A stretch of DNA of 64,000 nt from an uncultured bacterium (GCA_947383145.1 CANDCH010000001.1:372001-436000); one strand, 5' to 3'; positions 47,633 to 57,178 are shown, counted from the stretch's first letter. The notes: a model not told the origin generated them from the sequence alone. Translations and numbers: made by a program.

Positions 47633-49179
47633 GGCGCGTTCTGGCCCTGCTGCTGGCGGCCTGCCTGGGGCTGGCCCTGCCGGGCTGCGGGCAGGAGGAA
47701 CCGCCTCAGCCCTCCCCCACCTCTTCCCCCGCCCCCTCCCCCACCCGGACGGCGGCGGCGCGGTTCAGCCTGGGGTATGACCCCGCGGCCTCCCGCCACC
47801 CCGTCACCGGGGACAGCCAGGTGAACCAGGAGCTGACGGGGCTGGTGTATCAGGGGCTGTACGAGCTGGACAACGAATTCGTCCCCCGGCCGGTGCTGGC
47901 CGACTCCGGCGGCCCCAGCGAGGACGGATACAGCTGGACCTTTACGGTGAAGCAGGGGGTGCTCTTCTCCGACGGCACGCCCCTCACCGCCCGCCACGCC
48001 GCCGCGTCGCTGGATGCCGCCCGGGCCTCCGGCCCTTACGCCGCCCGGCTGGCGGGGATCGTGTCGGTGACGGCGGTGGACGACGCCACCCTGGCCGTCG
48101 TCCTGTCCGCCCCCAACGGGAACCTGCCCGCCCTTCTGGATGTGCCCATCGTGCTGGACCAGGGCGGCTGGACCTGGGCCGCTCCCCTGGGCACCGGGTA
48201 TTACCAGTATGAGTCCGCCGGGGACCGGGTGTTCCTCCAGACCAACCCCCATCACGCCGGGGGGGCGGCCCTGCCCTGGTCCACCATTCCGCTGACCGCC
48301 GTCTCCACCGCCGACGAGCGCATCGCCGCCTTTGACAGCGGCGGTATCACCGCCGTCACCACCGAGTTCTCCTCCCCCTACGCCCTGGGGTACTCCAGCA
48401 GCTATGAGGCCTGCGACTACCCCACCACCGCCCTGCTGTACGTGGGCTTTCAGACCCGGAGCGGGGCGTGCCAGTCCCCCCAGGTGCGGCAGGCGGTCTC
48501 CCGGGCCTTCGACCGGGAGGGGCTGGTGCAGTCGGAGCTGTCCGGCCACGGGGACCCCGCCTGCCTGCCTGTCTCCCCTCTCTGCGGGGAGTACGGCGGG
48601 GAGGCCGCCGCCCGGCTGGACTATGACCTGGAGGAGGCCGCCGCCCTGCTGGCCCAGGCCGGGTACGAGCGGGATGAGGAGGACGGCCTGCTCTACCGCC
48701 GCAGGGCGCCGCTGGAGGTCACCCTGCTGGTGAACAGCGGAAACGAGCCCCGGCAGGCCGCGGCGGACGCTCTGGCCGAGTCCCTCCGGGCGCTGGGGAT
48801 ATCCGTTACAGTGAATACCCTGCCCTGGGAGGGGTATACCGCCGCCCTGAGCCGGGGGGAATTCGATCTCTACCTGGGCGAGGTTCGGCTCACCGGGGAC
48901 TTTGACCCCTCGCCGCTGCTCACCGGGGCGCTGAACTACGGCGGGTACGAAAATTGGGCGCTGTCCGAGGCGCTGGCCGCCTGGAAGGGGGCGGAGGGGG
49001 AGGCCCGGGCACAGGCCGCCGCCGGCCTGTGGGACCTGTTTGCCCAGGAGGTCCCCATCGCCCCCCTGTGCTTCCGCCGGGGGTCCCTGCTGGTGCGGTG
49101 GGGGATGGTGTCCGGCCTCCAGCCCACCCGGGCCAACCCCTTCTACCGTATCGAGGAATGGACCACCACAGCGAATTGA
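47629..49179 (+). CDS. Solute-binding lipoprotein, family 5 (peptide/nickel type), without adjacent transporter
   Basis: 516 residues. A signal peptide with lipobox LPG-Cys20 leads into a Pro/Ser/Thr-rich linker, then an SBP_bac_5 fold (YTFTVKQGVLFSDGTPLTAR-like region, VRQAVSRAFDREGLVQ, LLVNSGNEPRQAAADALAES). Such proteins deliver peptides or metals to ABC importers; none is encoded nearby, so it may work with a distant permease or in signalling. It is coupled to pgeF by a four-base overlap and lies 46 bases before purL. Confidence 0.85.
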   Translation: MRRVLALLLAACLGLALPGCGQEEPPQPSPTSSPAPSPTRTAAARFSLGYDPAASRHPVTGDSQVNQELTGLVYQGLYELDNEFVPRPVLADSGGPSEDGYSWTFTVKQGVLFSDGTPLTARHAAASLDAARASGPYAARLAGIVSVTAVDDATLAVVLSAPNGNLPALLDVPIVLDQGGWTWAAPLGTGYYQYESAGDRVFLQTNPHHAGGAALPWSTIPLTAVSTADERIAAFDSGGITAVTTEFSSPYALGYSSSYEACDYPTTALLYVGFQTRSGACQSPQVRQAVSRAFDREGLVQSELSGHGDPACLPVSPLCGEYGGEAAARLDYDLEEAAALLAQAGYERDEEDGLLYRRRAPLEVTLLVNSGNEPRQAAADALAESLRALGISVTVNTLPWEGYTAALSRGEFDLYLGEVRLTGDFDPSPLLTGALNYGGYENWALSEALAAWKGAEGEARAQAAAGLWDLFAQEVPIAPLCFRRGSLLVRWGMVSGLQPTRANPFYRIEEWTTTAN

Positions 49180-49225
49180 ATCAACTTTCCGGCGGAAGGC
49201 CCGCCGGCTGAAGGAGAAATAGACC

Positions 49226-52200
49226 ATGAAAAGCCAAGTTTTTCGCTGCTTTGTCTGCAAGCGCCCCGGCTTCGACGTGGAGGCGCGGGGGCTGTGCCGG
49301 GACCTGCGGGAGCAGCTTGGAATCGGCGGGCTCAGCGGCCTGACTATTTTCCACCGCTACGACGCGGAGGGCATGACCCCCGGCGTCTACCGGCAGGCCA
49401 TGGGGGCGGTGTTCTCCGAGCCCCAGGTGGACGCCGTCTTTGAGGAGGACTTCCCCCGCCCCGCCGGAACCCACAGCGTGCTGGCGGTGGAGGCCCTGCC
49501 GGGGCAGTTCGACCAGCGGGCCGACTCCGCCGCCCAGTGCGTCCAGCTGATGACCGGGGGGGACCGGCCCCTCGTCGCCTACGCCAAGGTGTACGTGCTG
49601 GAGGGGGTTTTGTCCGCGGCCGAGCTGGACAAGCTCAGGGGCTACCTCATCAACCCGGTGGAGTGCCGGGAGGCGTCCATGGACAAGCCGGATACCCTGG
49701 CCCGGAGCTATGAGACCCCCGGCCAGGTGGCGGTGCTGGAGGGCTTCACCCGGCTGGACGAGGGGGGGCTGCGGGCCGAGCTGGACCGGCTGGGCCTGGC
49801 CATGGACCTGGACGACCTGAAATTTTTGCAAAACTATTTCCGGGACTGGGAGCGCCGGGACCCCACCATCACCGAGGTGCGGGTGGTGGACACCTACTGG
49901 TCCGATCACTGCCGCCACACCACCTTCTCCACCCATCTGGAGGAGGCGGATATCCGGGATGAGCGGGTGCGGGGGGCCTATGAGCGCTATCTCGCCGCCC
50001 GGGAGGAGGTCTATGGCCCGGAGAAGGCCAAAAAGCGGCCCCAGACCCTGATGGACATCGCCACCATCGGCGCCAAGGTCCTCAAAAAGCGGGGGGAGCT
50101 GCCCGAGCTGGACGAGAGCGAGGAGATCAACGCCTGCTCCATCCACGTGCCCGCCGTGGTGGACGGCGAGGAGCAGGACTGGCTGCTGATGTTCAAAAAC
50201 GAGACCCACAACCACCCCACGGAGATCGAGCCCTTCGGCGGCGCGGCCACCTGCATCGGCGGCTGCATCCGGGACCCCCTGTCCGGCCGGGCCTACGTCC
50301 ACCAGGCCATGCGGGTGACGGGGGGCGGCGACCCCACCGTGCCCCTGGACCAGACCCTGGAGGGCAAGCTGCCCCAGCGCAAAATCGCCCAGACTGCCGC
50401 GGCTGGCTACTCCTCCTACGGCAACCAGATCGGCCTGGCCACCGGCCACGTGGCCGAGCTCTACCACCCCGGCTACATCGCCAAGCGGCTGGAGTGCGGC
50501 GCGGTGGTGGCCGCCGCCCCGGCAAGCCACGTGCGCCGGGAGCGCCCCGCCCCCGGCGACGTGGTCATCCTCCTGGGGGGCCGCACAGGGCGGGACGGCA
50601 TCGGCGGGGCCACCGGGTCCTCCAAGAGCCACAACAAAAAATCCCTGGCCACCATGGCCAGCGAGGTGCAGAAGGGCAACGCCCCCGAGGAGCGCAAGCT
50701 CCAGCGGCTGTTCCGGGATGAGAACGTCACCCGGATGATCAAGCGCTGCAACGACTTCGGCGCGGGGGGGGTATCCGTGGCCATCGGCGAGCTGGCCGAC
50801 GGGCTGGAGATCGACCTGGACGCGGTGCGCAAGAAGTACGACGGCCTGGACGGCACCGAGCTTGCCATCTCCGAGAGTCAGGAGCGCATGGCGGTGGTCA
50901 TCGCCGCCGAGGACGAGGAGCAGTTCGTCGCCATGGCCCAGGCGGAGAACCTGGAGGCCTACCGGGTGGCCGTGGTGACGGAAAGCCCCCGGATGGTGAT
51001 GACCTGGAGGGGCCAGACCATCGCCGACCTGAGCCGGGAATTTTTGAACACCAACGGGGCGGTGAAGCGGGCCAGGGTCTCCGTGCCGGAGCGGAGTTGC
51101 CCCGTGGCCGGACACGACTTTTCCAGCCTGCGGGAGATGGCGGCCAGCCTGAAGTGCGCCTCCCGCCGGGGGCTGGTGGAGCGGTTCGACGGCTCCATCG
51201 GCGCGGGGTCGGTCCTCATGCCCTTCGGCGGCAAATACCAGGCCACCCCCGCCCAGGCCATGGCCGCCCTGCTGCCCACCATGCCCGGGGAGGAGACGGA
51301 CCAGGCCAGCGTCATGGCCTGGGGCTGCGACCCGGAGTGGCTGTCCACCGACCCCTTCGCGGGGGCGAGGGCCAGCGTCACCGTCTCCCTGGCAAAAATC
51401 GTGGCGGCGGGGGCGGACTATCACGACGCCTACCTGACCTTACAGGAGTTCTTCGAGAAGCTGCGGGACGACCCCGCCCGCTGGGGCAAGCCCTTCGCCG
51501 CCCTGCTGGGGGCGCTGGACGCCCAGCTCAAGTACGGCTGCGCCGCCATCGGCGGCAAGGACTCCATGTCCGGCTCCTTCCTGGACCTGGACGTGCCCCC
51601 CACCCTCATCTCCTTCGCCATCGCCCCGGTGAAGGCATCGGATGTGCTCTCCCCCGAGTTCAAGGAGGCGGGCCGCCCGGTGTATGCCTTCATGGGCGGC
51701 CCCAAGGACCCGTCCGCCTGGGACGCGTTCCACGAGCTGGCCCAGGCGGGGAAAGTGAGCGCCGCCTGGGCGGTGGAGCACAGTGCGGCCGAGGGCATCA
51801 TGAACATGTCCTTTGGCAACCGGATTGGCTTTAAAGCCGATCCCAAGCTGGAAATTCTCTGGTACGCCGCCGCTCAGGGCTCCATCCTCGCCGAGCTGAC
51901 GGAGGATGTGGACCTCCCCAATGTGGTCCGGCTGGGCGTTACCACCGCCGAGCCCGTCATTACCCTCTATCACAGCGGGGACCTGCCCCCCCGGCGCCTC
52001 GATGGCGAGGACTCCGCCCCCATCGACGAGCTGCTGAAGCTGAACGAGGGCGTGCTGGAGGAGGTCTACCCCACCAAAGCGGGCACGTCCGAGCCGGTGG
52101 AGCCCATCACCTGGGAGCGCCGCTCCCCCGCCGTGTTCGACGGGGAGATCGCCCGCCCGAAGGTGGTCATCCCCGTGTTCCCCGGCACCAACTGCGAGTA

Positions 52201-52951
52201 CGACTCCGTCCGGGCCTGCCTCCGGGCGGGGATGGACGCGGAGACGGTGGTGATCCGCAACCTCACCCCCGACGCCCTGGCGGAGTCCGCCCTGGAGCTG
52301 GAGCGGGCCATCAAAAAGGCCCAGATCGTGTTCCTCCCCGGCGGCTTCTCCGGCGGCGACGAGCCGGAGGGTTCCGCCAAGCTCATCGTGTCCCTGTTCC
52401 GCAACCCCCGGCTGACCGACGCGGTCCACGACCTCTTGAAGCGCCGGGACGGGCTGATGCTGGGCATCTGCAACGGCTTCCAGGCCCTGGTGAAGCTGGG
52501 GCTGGTTCCCTATGGGGAAATCCGCACCCCGGACGCGGACAACCCCACCCTGACCTATAACCTCATCGGGCGGCACCAGAGCCGGTATGTCACCACCCGG
52601 GTGTGCTCGGTGAAGTCCCCGTGGATGCTGCTCAGCCACGTGGGCGATCTGCACTCCATCCCCGTGTCCCACGGCGAGGGTCGGTTTGTGGCCCCGCGGG
52701 ACGTGCTGGACGGCCTCATCGCCAACGGCCAGGCGGCCACCCAGTACGTGGACAGGAACGGCGTGCCCTCCATGGACATCGCGGTGAATCCCAACGGCTC
52801 CATGCTGGCCATCGAGGGAATTTTCTCCCCCGACGGCCGGGTGTTCGGCAAGATGGGGCACAGCGAGCGCCGGGGAGAGTTTGTGGCGAAGAACATCCCC
52901 GGCGACAAGCTCCAGCCCATTTTTGACAGCGGTGCGCTGTATTTCCGCTGA
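49226..52951 (+). CDS. purL: Phosphoribosylformylglycinamidine synthase, single-chain type
   Basis: 1241 residues that combine PurS, PurL and PurQ functions: DTYWSDHCRHTTF near 225, the ATP domain with NETHNHPTEIEPFGGAATC, FGAGGVSVAIGELADG, and a C-terminal class I glutaminase with catalytic Cys in GICNGFQALVKLG and a His/Glu pair near SHGEGRF. It turns FGAR to FGAM using glutamine and ATP in purine synthesis. The fused form is found in Proteobacteria and some Clostridia, whereas Bacillus has separate subunits. No other pur gene is adjacent. AAGGAG precedes ATG 49226. Confidence 0.95.
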   Translation: MKSQVFRCFVCKRPGFDVEARGLCRDLREQLGIGGLSGLTIFHRYDAEGMTPGVYRQAMGAVFSEPQVDAVFEEDFPRPAGTHSVLAVEALPGQFDQRADSAAQCVQLMTGGDRPLVAYAKVYVLEGVLSAAELDKLRGYLINPVECREASMDKPDTLARSYETPGQVAVLEGFTRLDEGGLRAELDRLGLAMDLDDLKFLQNYFRDWERRDPTITEVRVVDTYWSDHCRHTTFSTHLEEADIRDERVRGAYERYLAAREEVYGPEKAKKRPQTLMDIATIGAKVLKKRGELPELDESEEINACSIHVPAVVDGEEQDWLLMFKNETHNHPTEIEPFGGAATCIGGCIRDPLSGRAYVHQAMRVTGGGDPTVPLDQTLEGKLPQRKIAQTAAAGYSSYGNQIGLATGHVAELYHPGYIAKRLECGAVVAAAPASHVRRERPAPGDVVILLGGRTGRDGIGGATGSSKSHNKKSLATMASEVQKGNAPEERKLQRLFRDENVTRMIKRCNDFGAGGVSVAIGELADGLEIDLDAVRKKYDGLDGTELAISESQERMAVVIAAEDEEQFVAMAQAENLEAYRVAVVTESPRMVMTWRGQTIADLSREFLNTNGAVKRARVSVPERSCPVAGHDFSSLREMAASLKCASRRGLVERFDGSIGAGSVLMPFGGKYQATPAQAMAALLPTMPGEETDQASVMAWGCDPEWLSTDPFAGARASVTVSLAKIVAAGADYHDAYLTLQEFFEKLRDDPARWGKPFAALLGALDAQLKYGCAAIGGKDSMSGSFLDLDVPPTLISFAIAPVKASDVLSPEFKEAGRPVYAFMGGPKDPSAWDAFHELAQAGKVSAAWAVEHSAAEGIMNMSFGNRIGFKADPKLEILWYAAAQGSILAELTEDVDLPNVVRLGVTTAEPVITLYHSGDLPPRRLDGEDSAPIDELLKLNEGVLEEVYPTKAGTSEPVEPITWERRSPAVFDGEIARPKVVIPVFPGTNCEYDSVRACLRAGMDAETVVIRNLTPDALAESALELERAIKKAQIVFLPGGFSGGDEPEGSAKLIVSLFRNPRLTDAVHDLLKRRDGLMLGICNGFQALVKLGLVPYGEIRTPDADNPTLTYNLIGRHQSRYVTTRVCSVKSPWMLLSHVGDLHSIPVSHGEGRFVAPRDVLDGLIANGQAATQYVDRNGVPSMDIAVNPNGSMLAIEGIFSPDGRVFGKMGHSERRGEFVAKNIPGDKLQPIFDSGALYFR

Positions 52952-52969
52952 CGGGGATAAAACAGACAG

Positions 52970-53000
52970 CCCCCCGCCGCGGCGGGGGGTGTTTGTCTTG
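52970..53000 (+). terminator. Terminator after purL
   Basis: CCCCCCGCC pairs with GGCGGGGGG with a two-base loop, followed by TGTTTGTCTT. Confidence 0.8.
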
Positions 53001-53080
53001 AACCGCGCTGTCCTTCCGCGAAAACCGCGCCGGTTCCTGTCGAAGGCGCCGGCAGGCGGAGCTTTGAGAGGAGCCGTATT

Positions 53081-53428
53081 ATGAAAGTGACCATAGAAGA
53101 GCTGGAGGCGTATTTGCTTGACCACTATAGCGGCGATGGAATCGACCAAAGCTTATTTATGAAGCTTGTGGAAGAGATCGGCGAGGTTGCCGAAGTGCTG
53201 AATAAAAGGGCGGGAAGAAAACCGTCCGGCAGTGAGGACTTACAGGCTCAGTTGGGGAATGAACTGGCGGATGTGATACATTACGCTGTGGCCATTGCCG
53301 CGCTGAATGGGCTTGACATGAATGAAATTATGATCGAAAAGGACAGAGCGGCTTCCGTAAAATACAATCATAGAACCAATTTGGAGCGGTTTATCATGGA
53401 TAAGAGGAGTAAAACGTCAGACGGATGA
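53081..53428 (+). CDS. MazG-like nucleotide pyrophosphohydrolase
   Basis: 115 residues of all-alpha NTP-PPase. The metal-binding acids are in LVEEIGEVAEVLNK and NELADVIHYAVAIAAL, the ExxE...ExxD pattern of MazG and dUTPase-2 families. It hydrolyses non-canonical or excess NTPs to NMP and PPi. GC content is clearly lower than in purL before it. GAGAGGAGCC precedes ATG 53081. Exact substrate unknown. Confidence 0.82.
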   Translation: MKVTIEELEAYLLDHYSGDGIDQSLFMKLVEEIGEVAEVLNKRAGRKPSGSEDLQAQLGNELADVIHYAVAIAALNGLDMNEIMIEKDRAASVKYNHRTNLERFIMDKRSKTSDG

Positions 53429-53495
53429 ATTTGGGCTTGCCGCGCTGTTCCGCGGGAGCTTTTTTGAGGGAGCCACAGATGGCCGCACAGAATAA

Positions 53496-53535
53496 AAGGA
53501 CACGGCGGACCGTTTCGGCCTGCCGTGTCCTTAAC
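53496..53535 (-). terminator. Terminator after the serpin gene
   Basis: AAGGACACGGC pairs with GCCGTGTCCTT; on the minus strand the stem is followed by TTTATTCTG. Confidence 0.8.
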
Positions 53536-53564
53536 GCTTTTTCCTCGAGGAAGAGAGGGGCAAA

Positions 53565-55247
53565 TTACCCGTTGGGCTGGTTCACCGCGCCCACGAACAG
53601 GGGCAGGCCGGTCCACTCGGCGGAGACGGCGAAGAGGAAGGGACGGTCCAGCACGAAGTCCACCTCGTCGTCGGGGGGCATGGCCGCGCCGCACTCCGCC
53701 ATAATGACGGTATAGGCCGCCGCCTCGCAGCCCTCCTCGTCCACCTTCACCCGGGCGGCGTGCTGGGCCTGGGAGACGTAGATGGGGTCGCCGGTGGACG
53801 CCCCCAGGGGGTCGAAGTTGGCCGCGTCCATGTCGAACACGTCGGTGACCCCCAGCTCCTTCAGCCCGGCGATGAGGTCCAGGTCGGAGGACACGTCGAA
53901 CTTGGGCATGGACAGGTTGACGTTCAGATACTTCTGCCCTGTCCAGCCCTCCCGGACCACCTTGCCGGTTTCGTCGATTTTGTCGTACTTAGGGGCGAAG
54001 AGGAAGTCTACGGCCTCGCCGCTTTTTAACAGTTCGTCCACCGAAGATTCCTCGTCGGGGAGGATGAGCCACATGGAGCCCCCCTGCTGAAAGCGGAGTT
54101 CCACGGCGGTGAAGCTGTCCCCCCAGTAGAAGGTGCTCAGGGTGGTCTGGCGCATGAACTCCGCGTCCACGTCGCCAACCGGGGCGTGGAAAGTATCGGT
54201 TTCTGTGCGGGCCTTGCTGAACTCGTCGCTCCAGGCGGCCTTGAAGTAGATGGTGGAGGCCAGGGCCAGCACCGTCTCCGGGGCCATCTCCAGCCCCTTG
54301 GCCTGCTCCGCCAGCAGGCCGTTGGTCTGGTCGTTGAGCCAGTCCCGCAGGGCCTGGTTATATTCCTCCGCCCCCATGGGGCCGGAGAAGGAGGAGGCGT
54401 AATAGTCCTCCGCCAGGATGTCCAGGGTGTCCTGGCTGTAGGTCATGCCGTCCCTCAGCCACAGGGAGTTGGCCAGGAGGGAGGTGACCGCCCCATCGTC
54501 CCGGTAATGGTCCTTCCACAGGGCGGCGGCCCGCGCCCGCAGGGCCTCCACGGACTCCGCCCCAAGCAGGTCCAGGATCTGGGCCCGGCTGTTCTCTCCG
54601 GCGGTCTCCGCCAGCATGGACAGGGCCATATAGATGTTCAGCGGGGAATAGACCCGGTTCTCATCCCCGCCGCCGGTGAGGAACTGGGCGGCGGAACCGG
54701 CGGTGAACTGCTCCATGAAGCCCTCGGGGTAGGTTCCCTGCTCGGAGCGCAGGGCCATTCTGCTGTCCCACCAGGCGCTGTGAGCCTGATTATAGGCCTC
54801 GTAGGCCTTGTCCCAGGCGTCCTCGCCGTCCCCAATATTGGAGAGGTAGTCCTCCTCCTTGGGGAAGGGGGCCATCTCCGGGGAGACGGCCAGGGCCAGG
54901 GCGCAGGTCTCGTAGGACGCGGGCACGCCGTTGGGGCCGCAGGCCGCCCCATCCTCCGGCGCGCTCCGAAGCTGGTTGGGATTCACGCCGGGGGCTTCGT
55001 CCTCCAACCCGGCGGGGGGCTGAGTGTCCGGGACGGAGCCCCCGGTCTCCTGGAGGAGCATGGGGCCCCCCTCCGGGGCGCTTCCGTTTGGCCACATGGC
55101 GATCCCTCCAATCAGCGCCACGGCCAGCACCGCCGCCACCGCCCCCGCCCAGCGGGGGACGGAACGCCTGCCGGCGGGCCGGACGGCTTTTTCCTTTAAA
55201 TCCTCGGGGGCGTGGATGCCCTCGTTTGCCTGCTTGTACCGCTTCAT
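53565..55247 (-). CDS. Membrane-anchored serpin with anti-sigma-like N-terminus
   Basis: 560 residues. Residues 1-32 are a cytoplasmic tail (MKRYKQANEGIHAPEDLKEK, then a basic stretch), 33-51 a membrane segment (WAGAVAAVLAVALIGGIAM), 55-110 a Pro/Gly-rich linker and about 170-560 a complete serpin domain. The serpin hinge EEGCEAAAY near 504 is of the inhibitory type, with small residues at P12-P10; counting from the hinge places P1-P1' near Cys-Gly-Ala before AMPPDDEVDF, and FVLDRPFLFAV is the usual serpin end. The gene start overlaps the ECF sigma gene by four bases. The serpin should sit outside the cell. AGGAGG lies seven bases before the ATG. Confidence 0.88.
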   Translation of the reverse strand: MKRYKQANEGIHAPEDLKEKAVRPAGRRSVPRWAGAVAAVLAVALIGGIAMWPNGSAPEGGPMLLQETGGSVPDTQPPAGLEDEAPGVNPNQLRSAPEDGAACGPNGVPASYETCALALAVSPEMAPFPKEEDYLSNIGDGEDAWDKAYEAYNQAHSAWWDSRMALRSEQGTYPEGFMEQFTAGSAAQFLTGGGDENRVYSPLNIYMALSMLAETAGENSRAQILDLLGAESVEALRARAAALWKDHYRDDGAVTSLLANSLWLRDGMTYSQDTLDILAEDYYASSFSGPMGAEEYNQALRDWLNDQTNGLLAEQAKGLEMAPETVLALASTIYFKAAWSDEFSKARTETDTFHAPVGDVDAEFMRQTTLSTFYWGDSFTAVELRFQQGGSMWLILPDEESSVDELLKSGEAVDFLFAPKYDKIDETGKVVREGWTGQKYLNVNLSMPKFDVSSDLDLIAGLKELGVTDVFDMDAANFDPLGASTGDPIYVSQAQHAARVKVDEEGCEAAAYTVIMAECGAAMPPDDEVDFVLDRPFLFAVSAEWTGLPLFVGAVNQPNG

Positions 55248-55720
55248 AGCTCTGCCTCCTTCAGCATATCCCGCAGGAGGGCCCTGCCCCGGCTGAGCTG
55301 GGACTTGACGGTGCCCTCCGGCATGTTCAGCATGGCGGCCATCTCGGCCACCGACAGGCCCTCGAAGTAGTGCAGGTGGATGACGGCCCGGTATTTCCCG
55401 GGCAGGGAGAGCACCGCGCTGTACACCTCGCGGTAGTCGTCCTCCACGCCCACCTCCTCGGCGGTTTCCAGGGGCACGGTGCGCTTCCTCCAGGGGGAGG
55501 ACAGCACGCTTTTGGCCCGGTTCACCGTGCAGCGGATGAGCCACGCCTTGCGGTGCTCGTCGGACTGGAACCGATCCTCATGGCGGAAAAAGCGCAGAAA
55601 GACCTCCTGGAATACGTCCTCCGCGTCCGGGACGCTGGCGGTGCGGGCCAGCGCCAGCCGCCACACCATATCGCCCCAGCGCTCCACCGCCTGGGTGCGC
55701 TGCTCCTGTGTCAAGGCCAT
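55244..55720 (-). CDS. ECF-type RNA polymerase sigma factor (serpin operon)
   Basis: 158 residues: region 2 with VWRLALARTASVPDAEDVFQ and EVFLRFFRHEDRFQSDEHRK, region 4 with LPGKYRAVIHLHYFEGLSVA and the HTH AAMLNMPEGTVKSQLSRGRA. ATG at 55718-55720 follows GGAGGAAAGAAGGCG; upstream in-frame codons are not needed. It is coupled to the serpin gene. The upstream GCAACGGTTTCG and GTGTTATAAGC (minus strand, about 55770-55804) resemble the promoter of the other ECF operon at 517-545 and suggest autoregulation. Confidence 0.92.
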   Translation of the reverse strand: MALTQEQRTQAVERWGDMVWRLALARTASVPDAEDVFQEVFLRFFRHEDRFQSDEHRKAWLIRCTVNRAKSVLSSPWRKRTVPLETAEEVGVEDDYREVYSAVLSLPGKYRAVIHLHYFEGLSVAEMAAMLNMPEGTVKSQLSRGRALLRDMLKEAEL

Positions 55721-55816
55721 CGCCTTCTTTCCTCCGCGCCCCGGCCGCGGCGCGGTTGTTGTGCCTGTCTGCTTATAACACCCCGGAGGAGGCGAAACCG
55801 TTGCGCCCGGGGTAAA

Positions 55817-55977
55817 GGAAGCGCTGATTCCATGCGCCTGCGGCATCTTGCGGAAATTTTGCGCCATAATTTTGTTGCGATTTCTTGAAATAAACCCAAT
55901 TATTCCCGCAAAATCGCGCCGCATTCTGGCGCAAAATTTCTTCGCGAGCTGCTCTTGCCGATTGAATCAGCCCTTCC
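55817..55977. mobile_element. MITE-like element with terminal inverted repeats
   Basis: 161 bp bounded by GGAAGCGCTGATTC and its inverted partner GAATCAGCCCTTCC (one mismatch in 14), flanked by TAAA on both sides as a possible target duplication. Internal arms TTGCGCC/GGCGCAA add further symmetry. The left 67 bp recur at 61102-61168. No coding capacity. Confidence 0.65.
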
Positions 55978-55979
55978 TA

Positions 55980-56007
55980 AAAAAGGCCCGCCGGGGCGGG
56001 CCTTTTG
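55980..56007 (-). terminator. Terminator after ricT
   Basis: AAGGCCCGCC pairs with GGCGGGCCTT; on the minus strand a T6 run follows. Confidence 0.88.
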
Positions 56008-56008
56008 C

Positions 56009-57178
56009 TCATGCCTGGGAGCCCTGCCCCCCGCCGGAGCGCCGGCGGTGGTGGGGGCGGTAGCGCCGCTTGTGGTTCTGGCCCTCCTTGGCCTGGGCGG
56101 GCTGAGGCTGCTCCCGCTGGGAGGCGGACCTGGACTGGCCCTGCTGCCGGGGCTGATTCTGCCCGCCCCGGCGGTTTCCCTGCTTCTGCCCCCGGTCGGG
56201 CTGGCGCTGCTGCTGGGCGCTGTCCCCCAGGTAGCGTTCCAGCACCTGGCTCAGGTCGGCGGGGCCCTCCGGCCGCCCGCCGGAGCGAATGCGCTCCCCC
56301 TCCTCGGTGCGCAGCTTGTCCAGCTCCCCCTGGGGGGGCGGCTCATAGCCCTCGGGGCGGCGGCCCTTGCCGTGGCGCACCACCCGGATCTCCTGGGTGA
56401 GGTAGCTCTTGGGCTGTTCGGTGGAGTCCTCCAGGCGCACCTTCACCTGCTCCTTCAGCAGGTTGACGGAGGACACCGTCCCCGCCCCGTCGGGACACTC
56501 CACAAAGGATTCCTGCTTGGGACAGCGCTTCACCGCGTCCTCATAGGCCCCCTGCTCGTACTTCAGGCAGCACATCAGCCGCCCGCAGGTGCCGGAGATC
56601 TTGGTGGGATTCAGGGAGAGGTTCTGGGTCTTGGCCATTTTGATGGACACGGGCTGGAACTCGTCCAGGAACTGGGAGCAGCAGAAGGGCTTGCCGCAGA
56701 TGCCGAAGCCGCCCAGCATTCTGGCCTCGTCCCGCACGCCGATCTGCCGCAGCTCGATGCGGGCCCGGAAGATGCCCGCCAGGTCCTTCACCAGGGCGCG
56801 GAAATCCACCCGCCCGTCGGAGGTGAAAAAAAACAAAATCTTGTTGCCGTCGAAGCTGTACTCCACCTGGACCAGCTTCATGTCCAGCCCGTGGCGGGCC
56901 ACCAGCTGCTGGCAGGTGCGCAGGGCGTCCTTCTCCTTGCCCCGGTTTTCCCGCACCTGCCGCTCGTCCCGCTCCGTGGCAAGGCGGACCACCGGGCGCA
57001 GGGGCTGCACCACCGCCTCGTCCTCCACCATGGCGTTGCGGGCCACGCAGACGCCGTATTCCAGGCCCTTGCCCGTCTCCACGATGACGCTCTGCCCCTC
57101 CGCCACGGTCAGGCCCGCCGGGTCGAAATAGTATTGCTTGCCGCCCGGCCGGAACCGGACGCTGATGATCTCCGTCAT
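56009..57178 (-). CDS. ricT: RicT (YaaT), PSP1-domain regulator of RNA processing
   Basis: 389 residues. The PSP1 domain carries the conserved cysteines in GFGICGKPFCCSQFLDEF and GTCGRLMCCLKYEQGAYEDA, which in Bacillus help hold Fe-S clusters in the RicA-RicF-RicT complex that directs RNase Y. The last 110 residues are a Gln/Arg/Gly-rich disordered tail not present in Bacillus. It follows holB by 38 bases, the standard holB-ricT order. Confidence 0.92.
   Translation of the reverse strand: MTEIISVRFRPGGKQYYFDPAGLTVAEGQSVIVETGKGLEYGVCVARNAMVEDEAVVQPLRPVVRLATERDERQVRENRGKEKDALRTCQQLVARHGLDMKLVQVEYSFDGNKILFFFTSDGRVDFRALVKDLAGIFRARIELRQIGVRDEARMLGGFGICGKPFCCSQFLDEFQPVSIKMAKTQNLSLNPTKISGTCGRLMCCLKYEQGAYEDAVKRCPKQESFVECPDGAGTVSSVNLLKEQVKVRLEDSTEQPKSYLTQEIRVVRHGKGRRPEGYEPPPQGELDKLRTEEGERIRSGGRPEGPADLSQVLERYLGDSAQQQRQPDRGQKQGNRRGGQNQPRQQGQSRSASQREQPQPAQAKEGQNHKRRYRPHHRRRSGGGQGSQA

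Noticed and set aside
49181..51424. 747-codon frame opposite purL
   Set aside because: Antisense artefact of GC-rich coding DNA.
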